A stretch of 33,148 bases of DNA from JADJNW01 sp964517175 (GTDB lineage: Bacteria; Bacteroidota; Bacteroidia; Chitinophagales; Saprospiraceae): assembly GCA_964517175.1 (NCBI GenBank), contig CAZFBU010000031.1, positions 1-33,148 on the forward strand, written 5' to 3'. The translations under genes and the position numbers were made by a program. Every line of letters begins with the position of its first letter. Positions within the stretch are counted from its first letter, which is position 1. Of the stretch, positions 13,928 through 21,287 are shown piece after piece. Below the pieces are notes generated by a model. The model worked only from the letters and a program-made list of their open reading frames with translations, did not search any database and had not been told where the DNA came from.

Positions 13928-15232
13928 CTATTTTATCACCAAAATTCTCGGATTAATCGGATACAACCATTCGATTCCCCTCGCCGTAACAATCGCGTCA
14001 TCTTCGAGCGGTACGCGCAGTTTCTTTCCTTGCCATTCGGGCAATTTGGTATAGGCAAATAACTCAATGGACAGCAAATTCGTTGGCTGGATCACATAAT
14101 TCAGTCGCTTTGGATTGAAAAACGCAATGGACGGCCCGACGCCGTGCCCCCAGTTCCCGACCGAGTGGCAACCAATCATAACATCTGTTACATCCTCCTC
14201 CGTAGCCTGGTTGAACCCCTTCATTTTATTGAATCCATTGGCAATTAGCGCCTCGTAAATCGCTTCTTCGGCTTGTTTTGCCGTAACGCCCGGTTTAATG
14301 GTCTTTTTTATAATATCCCGCACCTTTACCGCCTGATCGAAGGCATGCTGAATACCCGCCGGAATCGTCGTTTCACCTTCTTGCAGCACGTACGCCATGC
14401 GTTTCATGTCTGTGTACATATTCATCAGCCCCACGCCCCAGTCGATCATGATAATATCGCCCCGTTGAATAATTCGATCGTTGGAAGTCGCTACGATGCC
14501 GCGGATGCCGGTAACATACACCGATGGCATACCAAAAGACGATTCCAGATTATGCTTGAACAACTGCTCTTTCATCCACCAGGCGACGTCTTCCAGCGTG
14601 GTGACGCCAGGGGTGATCACTTCGTTCGATAGCGCTTTTTCAGCAATTTGATAAGATAATTCTCCCGCTTCCCCAAAGACCGCAATTTCACTGGCGACCC
14701 GCCGCGATCTGAAATCCGAAACCAGTTTCTCTGCTGAGACGAATCGCTTGGCATACTTTTCGCCCAAAATTTCTGCCAGCTCCTGGTAGCCTGAGTGAGA
14801 CAAGCCGTCCGCGCCGCCAATTTCTTTGGAAATATTCAAGCCGATCCGCTGCGGATCCCTTTCTTCGACGTAAGCTTTCAACTCATTTTCCGAGCCAAAA
14901 TAATCGTAAGCGCCGCCTTCTTCCAGCAGGTAGCCGCGGATGCCCAGGGCTGCACGCTCGATGCGATCATCGCCGTTGTCGGTGAAAATGTAGTAGCCGG
15001 TGAGACCGACGTAGCCTTCGCCCATATCGGGGTACAGCGGGTCGAAATTTCCCTCCCGGTTCATGATGATCCACATGTCGATGTTGTTCTCGCGCATCAC
15101 TTCCGGTAGGATGAGGTCGAATTTATCATTGCGAATTTGATTCATCTTGCGCCAGCGACGCATGGCTTCCTGTCCAAAGGAAGTAAAAGTTATCAATAAC
15201 AATAAAAGAATGATTGTCAGTTGTTTAGGCAT
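13928..15232 (-). CDS. Secreted M24-family metallopeptidase (Xaa-Pro aminopeptidase/prolidase-like)
   Basis: A 434-residue protein with a signal peptide (MPKQLTIILLLLLITFTSFG, cleaved near GQ), so it is exported; there is no lipobox cysteine. A creatinase-type N-terminal domain (about 30-170) precedes the pita-bread peptidase domain. The five metal ligands are visible in order: D in MIDWGVG, D in MYTDMKR, H in GHGVGPSIA, E in LLSIELF and E in PLEDDAIVT. The enzyme likely removes N-terminal residues before proline or cleaves X-Pro dipeptides, with substrate uncertain. It converges with fabD across a terminator. Upstream is the 440-base spacer with the compound repeat. Confidence 0.88.
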   Translation of the reverse strand: MPKQLTIILLLLLITFTSFGQEAMRRWRKMNQIRNDKFDLILPEVMRENNIDMWIIMNREGNFDPLYPDMGEGYVGLTGYYIFTDNGDDRIERAALGIRGYLLEEGGAYDYFGSENELKAYVEERDPQRIGLNISKEIGGADGLSHSGYQELAEILGEKYAKRFVSAEKLVSDFRSRRVASEIAVFGEAGELSYQIAEKALSNEVITPGVTTLEDVAWWMKEQLFKHNLESSFGMPSVYVTGIRGIVATSNDRIIQRGDIIMIDWGVGLMNMYTDMKRMAYVLQEGETTIPAGIQHAFDQAVKVRDIIKKTIKPGVTAKQAEEAIYEALIANGFNKMKGFNQATEEDVTDVMIGCHSVGNWGHGVGPSIAFFNPKRLNYVIQPTNLLSIELFAYTKLPEWQGKKLRVPLEDDAIVTARGIEWLYPINPRILVIK

Positions 15233-15323
15233 TGGAAAAGTGTTTTTTATAATGATTCAATAACATTTTCTGAAAAGCTGTATCGTAAAAGTACAAAACC
15301 AACTGAAAAATGTCTTTTGATTT

Positions 15324-15544
15324 AGAAGCTGTTTGAGTTTTGAAAAAATAAGTTCCATTGCCCCATCGGGGCAAGTTATGGGTAAAAAATTGATAACCTC
15401 TTCTTTGAGTGTGCCGTCAGGTACACTTTATGCTAAAATTACTTGACATAAAGCGTACCTATGGCACGCCAATTATACTTTTGAGTTCTTTTACCCATAA
15501 TTCGTTCCTACGGAACGTTTGAAAATGAATTCAAATAGCTTCTT
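15324..15544. repeat. Mirrored compound repeat of four hairpins (REP/BIME-like)
   Basis: Two inverted half-elements face each other around about 15435. Left half: AGAAGCTGTTTGA, hairpin GCCCCATCGGGGC (15360-15372), tag GTTATGGGTAAAA (15375-15387), hairpin GTGCCGTCAGGTAC (15411-15424), then TTTATG. The right half read in reverse gives AGAAGCTATTTGA, CGTTCCGTAGGAACG (15503-15517), TTATGGGTAAAA, GTGCCATAGGTACG (15454-15468) and CTTTATG. The order of units matches while hairpin stems differ compensatorily, as in dispersed REP-type elements. It encodes no plausible protein. Confidence 0.8.
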
Positions 15545-15585
15545 AACGTCAGAGATATTTTTTATCCTCCAATCCTCCTCCCCAA

Positions 15586-15599
15586 TTGACAATAATCAA
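15586..15599 (+). promoter_or_regulatory. FNR/CRP-family box (distal) upstream of the copper ATPase
   Basis: TTGACAATAATCAA matches the FNR consensus TTGATnnnnATCAA at 9 of 10 defined positions. Its centre (15592.5) lies about 65 bases before the transcription start predicted from the -7 box at 15645, close to the class I activator position. Confidence 0.6.
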
Positions 15600-15608
15600 A
15601 TCCCCGGA

Positions 15609-15622
15609 GTGACTTTCGTCAT
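15609..15622 (+). promoter_or_regulatory. CRP/FNR-like box (proximal) upstream of the copper ATPase
   Basis: GTGACTTTCGTCAT is an imperfect dyad centred at 15615.5. That is about 42 bases before the predicted start and exactly 23 bases from the centre of the distal box. The position fits a class II activator site; sequence match to a known consensus is only moderate. Confidence 0.4.
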
Positions 15623-15644
15623 CAATCAGCAGCCGTGCCTTCCC

Positions 15645-15652
15645 TACTTTTG
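15645..15652 (+). promoter_or_regulatory. -7 box of the copper ATPase promoter
   Basis: TACTTTTG matches TAnnTTTG and lies 20 bases before the ATG. No TTTG -33 element is found at the usual spacing, consistent with dependence on an activator at the boxes just upstream. Confidence 0.55.
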
Positions 15653-15671
15653 ATGGAAATTAACATCCAAC

Positions 15672-18125
15672 ATGACCGTCGCAAGCCAAACGTACAAACA
15701 AACAAAAAACGATGTGCTGCCGGAATCGGCTACCTGCTACCATTGCGGAGAAGATTGCGATGAGGTGATCGTGCAGTTGGAAGACAAAGCATTTTGTTGC
15801 GAAGGTTGTAAAACAGTTTATGAAATACTGAATTCCAATGGCTTATGCCAGTATTACGAAATTGACGAGGACGCCGGGGTCAGCCTCAAAGGCAAAGCAC
15901 AAGCGGCTTATGCCTACCTCGACGATCCGGAAGTGCAGGCGCGCCTGATCGATTTTACCGATGGCAATCGCACCAAAGCTAGTTTCTATCTACCGCAGAT
16001 TCACTGTGCTTCCTGCATTTGGCTGCTGGAAAACCTGTATAAACTAAGCGACGGCATTCTGGATTCGAAAGTGAATTTCGTCAAGAAAGAAATCTACATT
16101 ACCTATGCCGAGTCGGCGACGACTTTGCGCAAAGTCGTCGAATTGCTGGCAAGCATCGGTTATGCGCCGGCAATCAGTCTCAGTGACCTTGACGAAGACA
16201 AGAAACCCGTCATCGACCGTAGTTTTTATTACAAACTCGGGGTGGCGGGTTTTGCATTTGGCAATATCATGCTGCTGAGTTTTCCGGAATATCTCGGTTT
16301 GGATAAAACCTCTGATACTTTCTTTTTCCAAGTCTTTGGCTACCTGAATATCCTGCTGGCAATTCCGGTGGTCGTTTACAGCGGTCGCGATTATCTGCAA
16401 TCTGCCTGGCTTGGACTCAAGCAACGAACACTTAACATCGACGTGCCTATTTCACTGGGAATCATCGCTTTATTCGGTCGTTCTGTCTTTGAAATTGTAA
16501 CCCACACCGGGGCGGGCTTCCTGGATAGCCTGGCGGGATTGGTCTTTTTTCTACTCGTCGGAAAGTGGTTTCAACAAAAAACGTATCACAATATTTCCTT
16601 TGAGCGCGATTATAAATCCTATTTTCCCATTGCCGCGAACCGGAAAACCGGGTCTGGTGAGACGACGGTTTCACTTGATAAACTGGAAGCGGGCGATGTT
16701 ATCCTCATCAAAAATCAGGAATTGATCCCTGCCGATAGCGTCCTGCTGAAGGGCGGCGCGGAGATCGATTATAGTTTTGTAACGGGCGAATCCGAGCCGG
16801 TCAAGGTGCAGAGCGGCGAGAAAATTTTCGCGGGCGGTCGGCAAATGGGCGGCACGATTGAGGTCAGCCTGACGCGAAAAGTTTCGCAAAGTTACCTCAC
16901 GCAATTGTGGAATAACGAAGCATTTAGCAAGAAAAAACACGAAACCGGCGCGAGTCGCGTAGCCGATCAGATCGGAAAATACTTCACGGGTGTCATCCTT
17001 TTCATTTCCATCGTATCGCTGATCTACTGGCTGCCGCAGGATTCGGCACGGGCGATCAATGCGTTCACGGCGGTGCTCATCATCGCGTGTCCGTGTGCGG
17101 TGGCGCTGGCCATTCCGTTTATTTTTGGAAATGTGTTGCGCATTTTAGGAAAAAATGAATTCTACCTGAAAAATACCGGCGTGATCGAGTCGTTAGCGAA
17201 CATTCAAGCCATCGTTTTTGATAAAACGGGCACGATTACCAATCGCACAAAGAGCGAAGTGACGTTCGTAGGCGAGCCGCTGAGTTCGACCGAAAAAGCT
17301 ATGATTCGCGCGGTGACCAGCCATTCTGCCCATCCGCTGAGTCAGCAAATCACCGCCTGGATTGGCGAGGTGCAACAGGATGGCGAAGATTGTCTGCGCG
17401 AAGCGACCGATTGGCAGGAGGTTGTCGGTCAGGGCGTTCAGGGTATGGTTTGCTACAAATTTGTGCGCATCGGTTCTCAGCAGTTTATGGATGATTTTTT
17501 GCAAGAACAGTGCATCGCCGATAAAGGGGTTTACCTCCAGATCAACAATGAATTGCGTGGTTATTTTCAAATTTCAAATCACTACCGAACCGGCATGCAG
17601 CGCGTGGTGGATTATTTCCGCAACATTGGCAGGATATTTTTACTTTCCGGCGATAACGACCGGGAGCAGGCGATGCTGCAACCGATTTTTGGCAAAGAGT
17701 CCCAGTTACTATTTCGGCAGCAGCCACAGGATAAACTCAATTTCGTACAAAATTTGCAAGCGAAAAAACAACGCGTGCTCATGATCGGCGACGGGCTCAA
17801 CGACGCCGGTGCTCTGCAGCAAAGCGATGCGGGCATTGTCATCACCGAAGATACGAACAATTTTACGCCGGCTTGCGATGGCATTCTGCACGCGGAGCGC
17901 TTCGCAAAGTTTCCGCAACTCATGGAACTGGCGCGGCGTAGCATTCGGCTGGTGTACTACGCTTACGGTCTGGCGTTTGTGTACAATGTCGTGGGCTTGA
18001 GTTTCGCTGTAACGGGCACGCTATCACCAGTGATCGCAGCGATTTTGATGCCTGCAAGTTCGATTACGGTGGTGCTGTTTGGCTTGTTTTCCAGCAATAT
18101 TTTAGCGAGAAAAATACTTGCCTGA
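15672..18125 (+). CDS. ccoI: Copper-transporting P1B-type ATPase, CcoI/FixI-like
   Basis: An 817-residue P1B-type ATPase. Order: an N-terminal Cys-rich ATPase-associated metal-binding domain (C22, C25, C29, C42, C43, C46), a heavy-metal-associated domain (CASC at C112/C115), membrane helices from about residue 185, TGES actuator (SFVTGESEPV), CPC transport motif (C473-P-C475), phosphorylation site D517 in DKTGTIT, HP motif (SHSAHPLS) and hinge GDGLNDAGAL. The Cys-rich domain plus CPC is typical of CcoI/FixI, which supplies copper for cbb3 oxidase assembly rather than for detoxification. The FNR-like box upstream agrees with low-oxygen control. No ccoS, ccoN, ccoO or ccoP gene is adjacent in this window, so the oxidase link is inference; a general copper exporter is the alternative. 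Confidence 0.85.
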   Translation: MTVASQTYKQTKNDVLPESATCYHCGEDCDEVIVQLEDKAFCCEGCKTVYEILNSNGLCQYYEIDEDAGVSLKGKAQAAYAYLDDPEVQARLIDFTDGNRTKASFYLPQIHCASCIWLLENLYKLSDGILDSKVNFVKKEIYITYAESATTLRKVVELLASIGYAPAISLSDLDEDKKPVIDRSFYYKLGVAGFAFGNIMLLSFPEYLGLDKTSDTFFFQVFGYLNILLAIPVVVYSGRDYLQSAWLGLKQRTLNIDVPISLGIIALFGRSVFEIVTHTGAGFLDSLAGLVFFLLVGKWFQQKTYHNISFERDYKSYFPIAANRKTGSGETTVSLDKLEAGDVILIKNQELIPADSVLLKGGAEIDYSFVTGESEPVKVQSGEKIFAGGRQMGGTIEVSLTRKVSQSYLTQLWNNEAFSKKKHETGASRVADQIGKYFTGVILFISIVSLIYWLPQDSARAINAFTAVLIIACPCAVALAIPFIFGNVLRILGKNEFYLKNTGVIESLANIQAIVFDKTGTITNRTKSEVTFVGEPLSSTEKAMIRAVTSHSAHPLSQQITAWIGEVQQDGEDCLREATDWQEVVGQGVQGMVCYKFVRIGSQQFMDDFLQEQCIADKGVYLQINNELRGYFQISNHYRTGMQRVVDYFRNIGRIFLLSGDNDREQAMLQPIFGKESQLLFRQQPQDKLNFVQNLQAKKQRVLMIGDGLNDAGALQQSDAGIVITEDTNNFTPACDGILHAERFAKFPQLMELARRSIRLVYYAYGLAFVYNVVGLSFAVTGTLSPVIAAILMPASSITVVLFGLFSSNILARKILA

Positions 18126-18164
18126 AATTATTTGCCGACCCGGACTATTGTTTAAGCACATTAT

Positions 18165-18207
18165 AAAAAAACCTGAGCCACTGCGCTCGGCAATGACTCA
18201 GGTTTTT
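18165..18207. terminator. Bidirectional terminator between ccoI-like gene and glnA
   Basis: AAAAAACCTGAGCCA pairs with TGACTCAGGTTTTT across a loop of about 13 bases. A-run and T-run flank both sides, so it can end transcription of both convergent genes. Confidence 0.85.
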
Positions 18208-18238
18208 ATCAGATTTACAGTCTAAAGTCTCTTTCTGT

Positions 18239-19252
18239 TTAGGCTGGTACCAGCGCCGATTTCACCGTTTTGATGATACGAGCCGATATGCGATATGGAT
18301 CCGCATTGGATGCCGGACGGCGATCTTCCAGATAGCCTTTCCAGGTCTGCGCCGTAGAAACGGGGATGCGAATAGACGCACCGCGATCGCTCACGCCGTA
18401 GCTGAACTTCTCGATCGACTGCGTTTCGTGCAAGCCTGTCAGACGTTCGTTATTGCTGGAGCCATAGACATCAATGTGTTCCTTGTGCACCGGACGGAAG
18501 GCTTCGCAGATAGCAGTGAAGAGCGCTTCTCCGCCGGCTTCACGCATTTCGGCGTTGGAGAAATTGGTGTGCAAACCCGAGCCATTCCAATCGCCTTTGA
18601 TTGGCTTCGGGTGCAATTCTACCGTTACGCCGTACTTTTCGGAAATGCGGTGCAACAGATAGCGAGAGATGACCAGATCATCCGAAGCTTTTTTCGGTCC
18701 TTTGCCAAAGCACTGGTATTCCCACTGACCAAGCATTACCTCTGCATTGATACCTGTGATGCTCAGACCTGCTTCCAGACATGCATCGAGGTGCTCCTCC
18801 ACGATGTCGCGACCGGCAATGTTGCCATAGCCGACGGCACAGTAATACGGACCCTGAGGCTTTGGGTAGCCCTTTTCGGGGAAACCAAGCGGCATACCGT
18901 TGTGCATGAATACATACTCCTGTTCAAAACCAAACCAGTAGTCTTCGCTGTCATCGTCAATCAGTGCGCGTGTGTTGGATACGTGCGGCGTGCCGTCCGG
19001 ATTCAACACTTCCGCTACTACCAACCAGGCGTTTTTGCGGGCAGCATCCGGGTAGGCAGCTACCGGCTTGAGCAGGCAATCGGAAGAATGACCTTCGGCC
19101 TGCTTCGTAGAGCTACCATCGAATGACCATTCCGGCAGTTTGCTTACATCGCCATCGAAGGAATCAAAATCAAGAACTTTTGTTTTACTGCGGAGATTTG
19201 GTTCCGGCTGATAACCATCCAACCAAATGTACTCGAATTTGAACTTTGCCAT
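18239..19252 (-). CDS. glnII: Glutamine synthetase, eukaryotic-type (GSII)
   Basis: A 337-residue GSII-type glutamine synthetase, which joins ammonia to glutamate using ATP. It is much shorter than the roughly 470-residue GSI or 700-residue GSIII types. The beta-grasp domain begins FEYIWLDGYQPEPNLRSKT with LPEWSFDGSSTKQAEG. Catalytic-domain motifs include FGFEQEYVF, GINAEVMLGQWEYQ, WNGSGLHTNFS, NNERLTGLHET and SDRGASIRIPVS. The adenylylation-loop tyrosine region of GSI is absent, so control by GlnE is not expected. It is transcribed alone from a strong predicted promoter about 200 bases upstream, with a hairpin at the start of the leader. Confidence 0.95.
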   Translation of the reverse strand: MAKFKFEYIWLDGYQPEPNLRSKTKVLDFDSFDGDVSKLPEWSFDGSSTKQAEGHSSDCLLKPVAAYPDAARKNAWLVVAEVLNPDGTPHVSNTRALIDDDSEDYWFGFEQEYVFMHNGMPLGFPEKGYPKPQGPYYCAVGYGNIAGRDIVEEHLDACLEAGLSITGINAEVMLGQWEYQCFGKGPKKASDDLVISRYLLHRISEKYGVTVELHPKPIKGDWNGSGLHTNFSNAEMREAGGEALFTAICEAFRPVHKEHIDVYGSSNNERLTGLHETQSIEKFSYGVSDRGASIRIPVSTAQTWKGYLEDRRPASNADPYRISARIIKTVKSALVPA

Positions 19253-19407
19253 ATTTTAAAATCAATTGAATTAAATGAATATTTGCAATTATAAATCGTT
19301 TTAAACAAAAAGCATGCAGTGCTGCCAAGCAGCAATTTAAGCCTGAAAAACCATCTCAATCGAGTTTATGCCTTTGAGGAATTTTGTTAGGCTGCAAAGC
19401 CACTTGT

Positions 19408-19442
19408 GCAGAAAGAGATCATATATCTCAATCTATTTCTGC
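19408..19442 (-). promoter_or_regulatory. Hairpin at the 5' end of the glnII leader
   Basis: On the minus strand, GCAGAAA plus GAGAT pair with ATCTCTTTCTGC, with an internal loop. The structure begins about 10 bases after the predicted transcription start, at the extreme 5' end of a roughly 200-base leader. It may protect the mRNA end. Read on the plus strand, it is followed by a T-run and would look like a terminator. Confidence 0.45.
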
Positions 19443-19459
19443 TTTTTTGTTTATTTTTA

Positions 19460-19490
19460 CAAAACTACTTTTGCTTTTTGCTAACACAAA
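19460..19490 (-). promoter_or_regulatory. Promoter of glnII
   Basis: On the minus strand, TTTG (19490-19487), a 19-base spacer and TAGTTTTG (19467-19460) match the Bacteroidota consensus TTTG-N19-TAnnTTTG exactly. A second possible -7 box, TACATTTG (19494-19487), overlaps the -33 element and may be a minor start. Confidence 0.75.
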
Positions 19491-19615
19491 TGTAGCAAGT
19501 CTCTGATTTTGAGTCATATCAATCTTCCGGGACGATGTGACGCCCAAAACGACTTGACTGAAAGTAAAGCTCTGTTTTTCAATGTTTTAGTTCATTTTCT
19601 ATTGTTAAATCCAAG

Positions 19616-21178
19616 ATGCAGAAAGATCAGCTCTTTTCATTGATAAAATCATTGACCAAGGCGGAAAAGCGCAATTTCAAGCTTTACGTCAACCGTTTTC
19701 AGAGCGATACGAACTCGGTGAAGTATATCCAACTTTTCGATGTGCTGGATAAACTGCCGGAATATGACGAGAAACAGGCACTCGAAAAATTGACCGACGT
19801 AAAAAAACGACACCTCGCCAACCTGAAGCGCCATTTGTACAAGCAAATCCTGACGAGCCTGCGCCTTATTTACATTCAAAAAAACATCGACATCGAAATC
19901 CGTGAGCAAATCGATTTTGCCCGCATTCTCTACGGGAAGGGCATGTACATGCAGGCGCTGCGCATTCTGGAACGCATCAAGCAAACCGCGCTGGAACATC
20001 AGCAGGATATACTGCACCTGGAAATTCTGGAGTTTGAAAAACACATCGAAGCCCGGCATATCACCCGAAGCCGCACGGTGCAGGGAAAAATGGAAGACCT
20101 GCTCGACGAGTCGGCAAAGCGAAGCCTGATCACCCTGTCAACGAGCTTGCTATTCAACTTCAACATCCAGATTCACGGGTATTACATCGAGCACGGGCAC
20201 GCCCGCAATGAGGCGGAAGCCGGGAAAGCGCGCCGGTTTTATCAGGAAAATTTTCCGAAAATACCCAAGCATGACGACCTCACCTTCTTCGAGCGCACTA
20301 ACCTTTTTCAGGCGCAAATGTGGCAGGCGTACATCCTCCTGGATTTTGCCGCTTGCCGCGAATATGCGCTGAAATGGGCGAATCTATTTGAGGAATATCC
20401 CCAAATGAAAGAAAAAGACCCCGACCTCTACATGCGTGGCATGTATTACCTGCTCATCTTTTTGTACTTCGCCTGGGATTTGGAACAGTACGTAAAATAC
20501 CTGCGGATTTTTGAAGCGTTTGAAGCTTCCGTAAACGAGCAACTAAATACGAACTCGCAAATGATCGCCTTCGTTTATCTTTATCTTTTAAAGCTGAATA
20601 TTTATATGATGACCAGCGATTATGAGGGCGGCATCAAGCTCATTCCCAAAGTTAAAAAAGGCATTGAAGCCTATAAATCCTACACGGATATTCATCGGAT
20701 TCTGCTGTTTTATTTCAAATTTGCTTACCTGTATTTTGGGCAAGGTGATTACAATAAAGCGTTGGAATATCTCAATGAAGTCATCCTGCTCAAGCATGGC
20801 TACCTGCGCGAAGACCTGCACCACAATGCGCGCATTCTGCAGTTGATCTGTCATTTTGAACTGGGGCATTATGATCTGTTGTCTTACATGGTCAGCTCGG
20901 TGAAGCGCGCCTTCGGGCAGGCGAAGGACGTGAGCGAAGTGCAGCGCATGACGCTTGATTTCATCCGAAAACTTACCAATCTTTCTCCCTCTGAGCATCG
21001 GGCAGCGTTTGCAGCATTCCACGACAAGATCGTCAAAGTTACCGACAGCCCCTACGAACGAAAGGCATTGCTTTATCTCGATATTCCAAACTGGGTGAAG
21101 GGGCACTTGCAGTTTAGTCCGAAGCCCACTGCGCAGTCAGATATCCCTTCCAATCCTGGTTCCAGCTTGGAAAATTGA
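19616..21178 (+). CDS. Conserved helical-repeat (TPR-like) protein of unknown function
   Basis: A 520-residue, almost wholly alpha-helical protein without signal peptide or membrane segment. It starts with MQKDQLFSLIKSLTKAEKRNFKLYVNRF, a 'LTKAEKRxFK' opening I associate with uncharacterised Bacteroidota proteins. The middle and C-terminal parts show TPR-like pairs of helices (for example FYFKFAYLYFGQGDYNKALEYL at about residues 363-384, and LQLICHFELGHYDLLSYMV). This suggests a cytosolic protein-interaction scaffold. The last 20 or so residues are low-complexity (Pro/Ser). It stands alone between glnII (divergent) and the biotin carboxylase gene. No enzymatic motif is seen and I do not assign a function. 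Confidence 0.8.
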   Translation: MQKDQLFSLIKSLTKAEKRNFKLYVNRFQSDTNSVKYIQLFDVLDKLPEYDEKQALEKLTDVKKRHLANLKRHLYKQILTSLRLIYIQKNIDIEIREQIDFARILYGKGMYMQALRILERIKQTALEHQQDILHLEILEFEKHIEARHITRSRTVQGKMEDLLDESAKRSLITLSTSLLFNFNIQIHGYYIEHGHARNEAEAGKARRFYQENFPKIPKHDDLTFFERTNLFQAQMWQAYILLDFAACREYALKWANLFEEYPQMKEKDPDLYMRGMYYLLIFLYFAWDLEQYVKYLRIFEAFEASVNEQLNTNSQMIAFVYLYLLKLNIYMMTSDYEGGIKLIPKVKKGIEAYKSYTDIHRILLFYFKFAYLYFGQGDYNKALEYLNEVILLKHGYLREDLHHNARILQLICHFELGHYDLLSYMVSSVKRAFGQAKDVSEVQRMTLDFIRKLTNLSPSEHRAAFAAFHDKIVKVTDSPYERKALLYLDIPNWVKGHLQFSPKPTAQSDIPSNPGSSLEN

Positions 21179-21287
21179 AAATTGAGCATAAAAATTTCAA
21201 CATAATTTATCTGCTGTAAAGCCTTCCGTCTGGCGTCTTTTTTTATATTTACCGGCGTCAATATTGAAACGATCAAACCTACATTTC

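Noticed and set aside
15324..15544. Possible CRISPR array or att site
   Set aside because: The units are inverted, not directly repeated with regular spacers, and no integrase or cas gene is nearby.
19408..19455. Plus-strand terminator in the glnII upstream region
   Set aside because: No plus-strand gene ends here. The hairpin with T-run lies instead in the 5' leader of the minus-strand glnII transcript.
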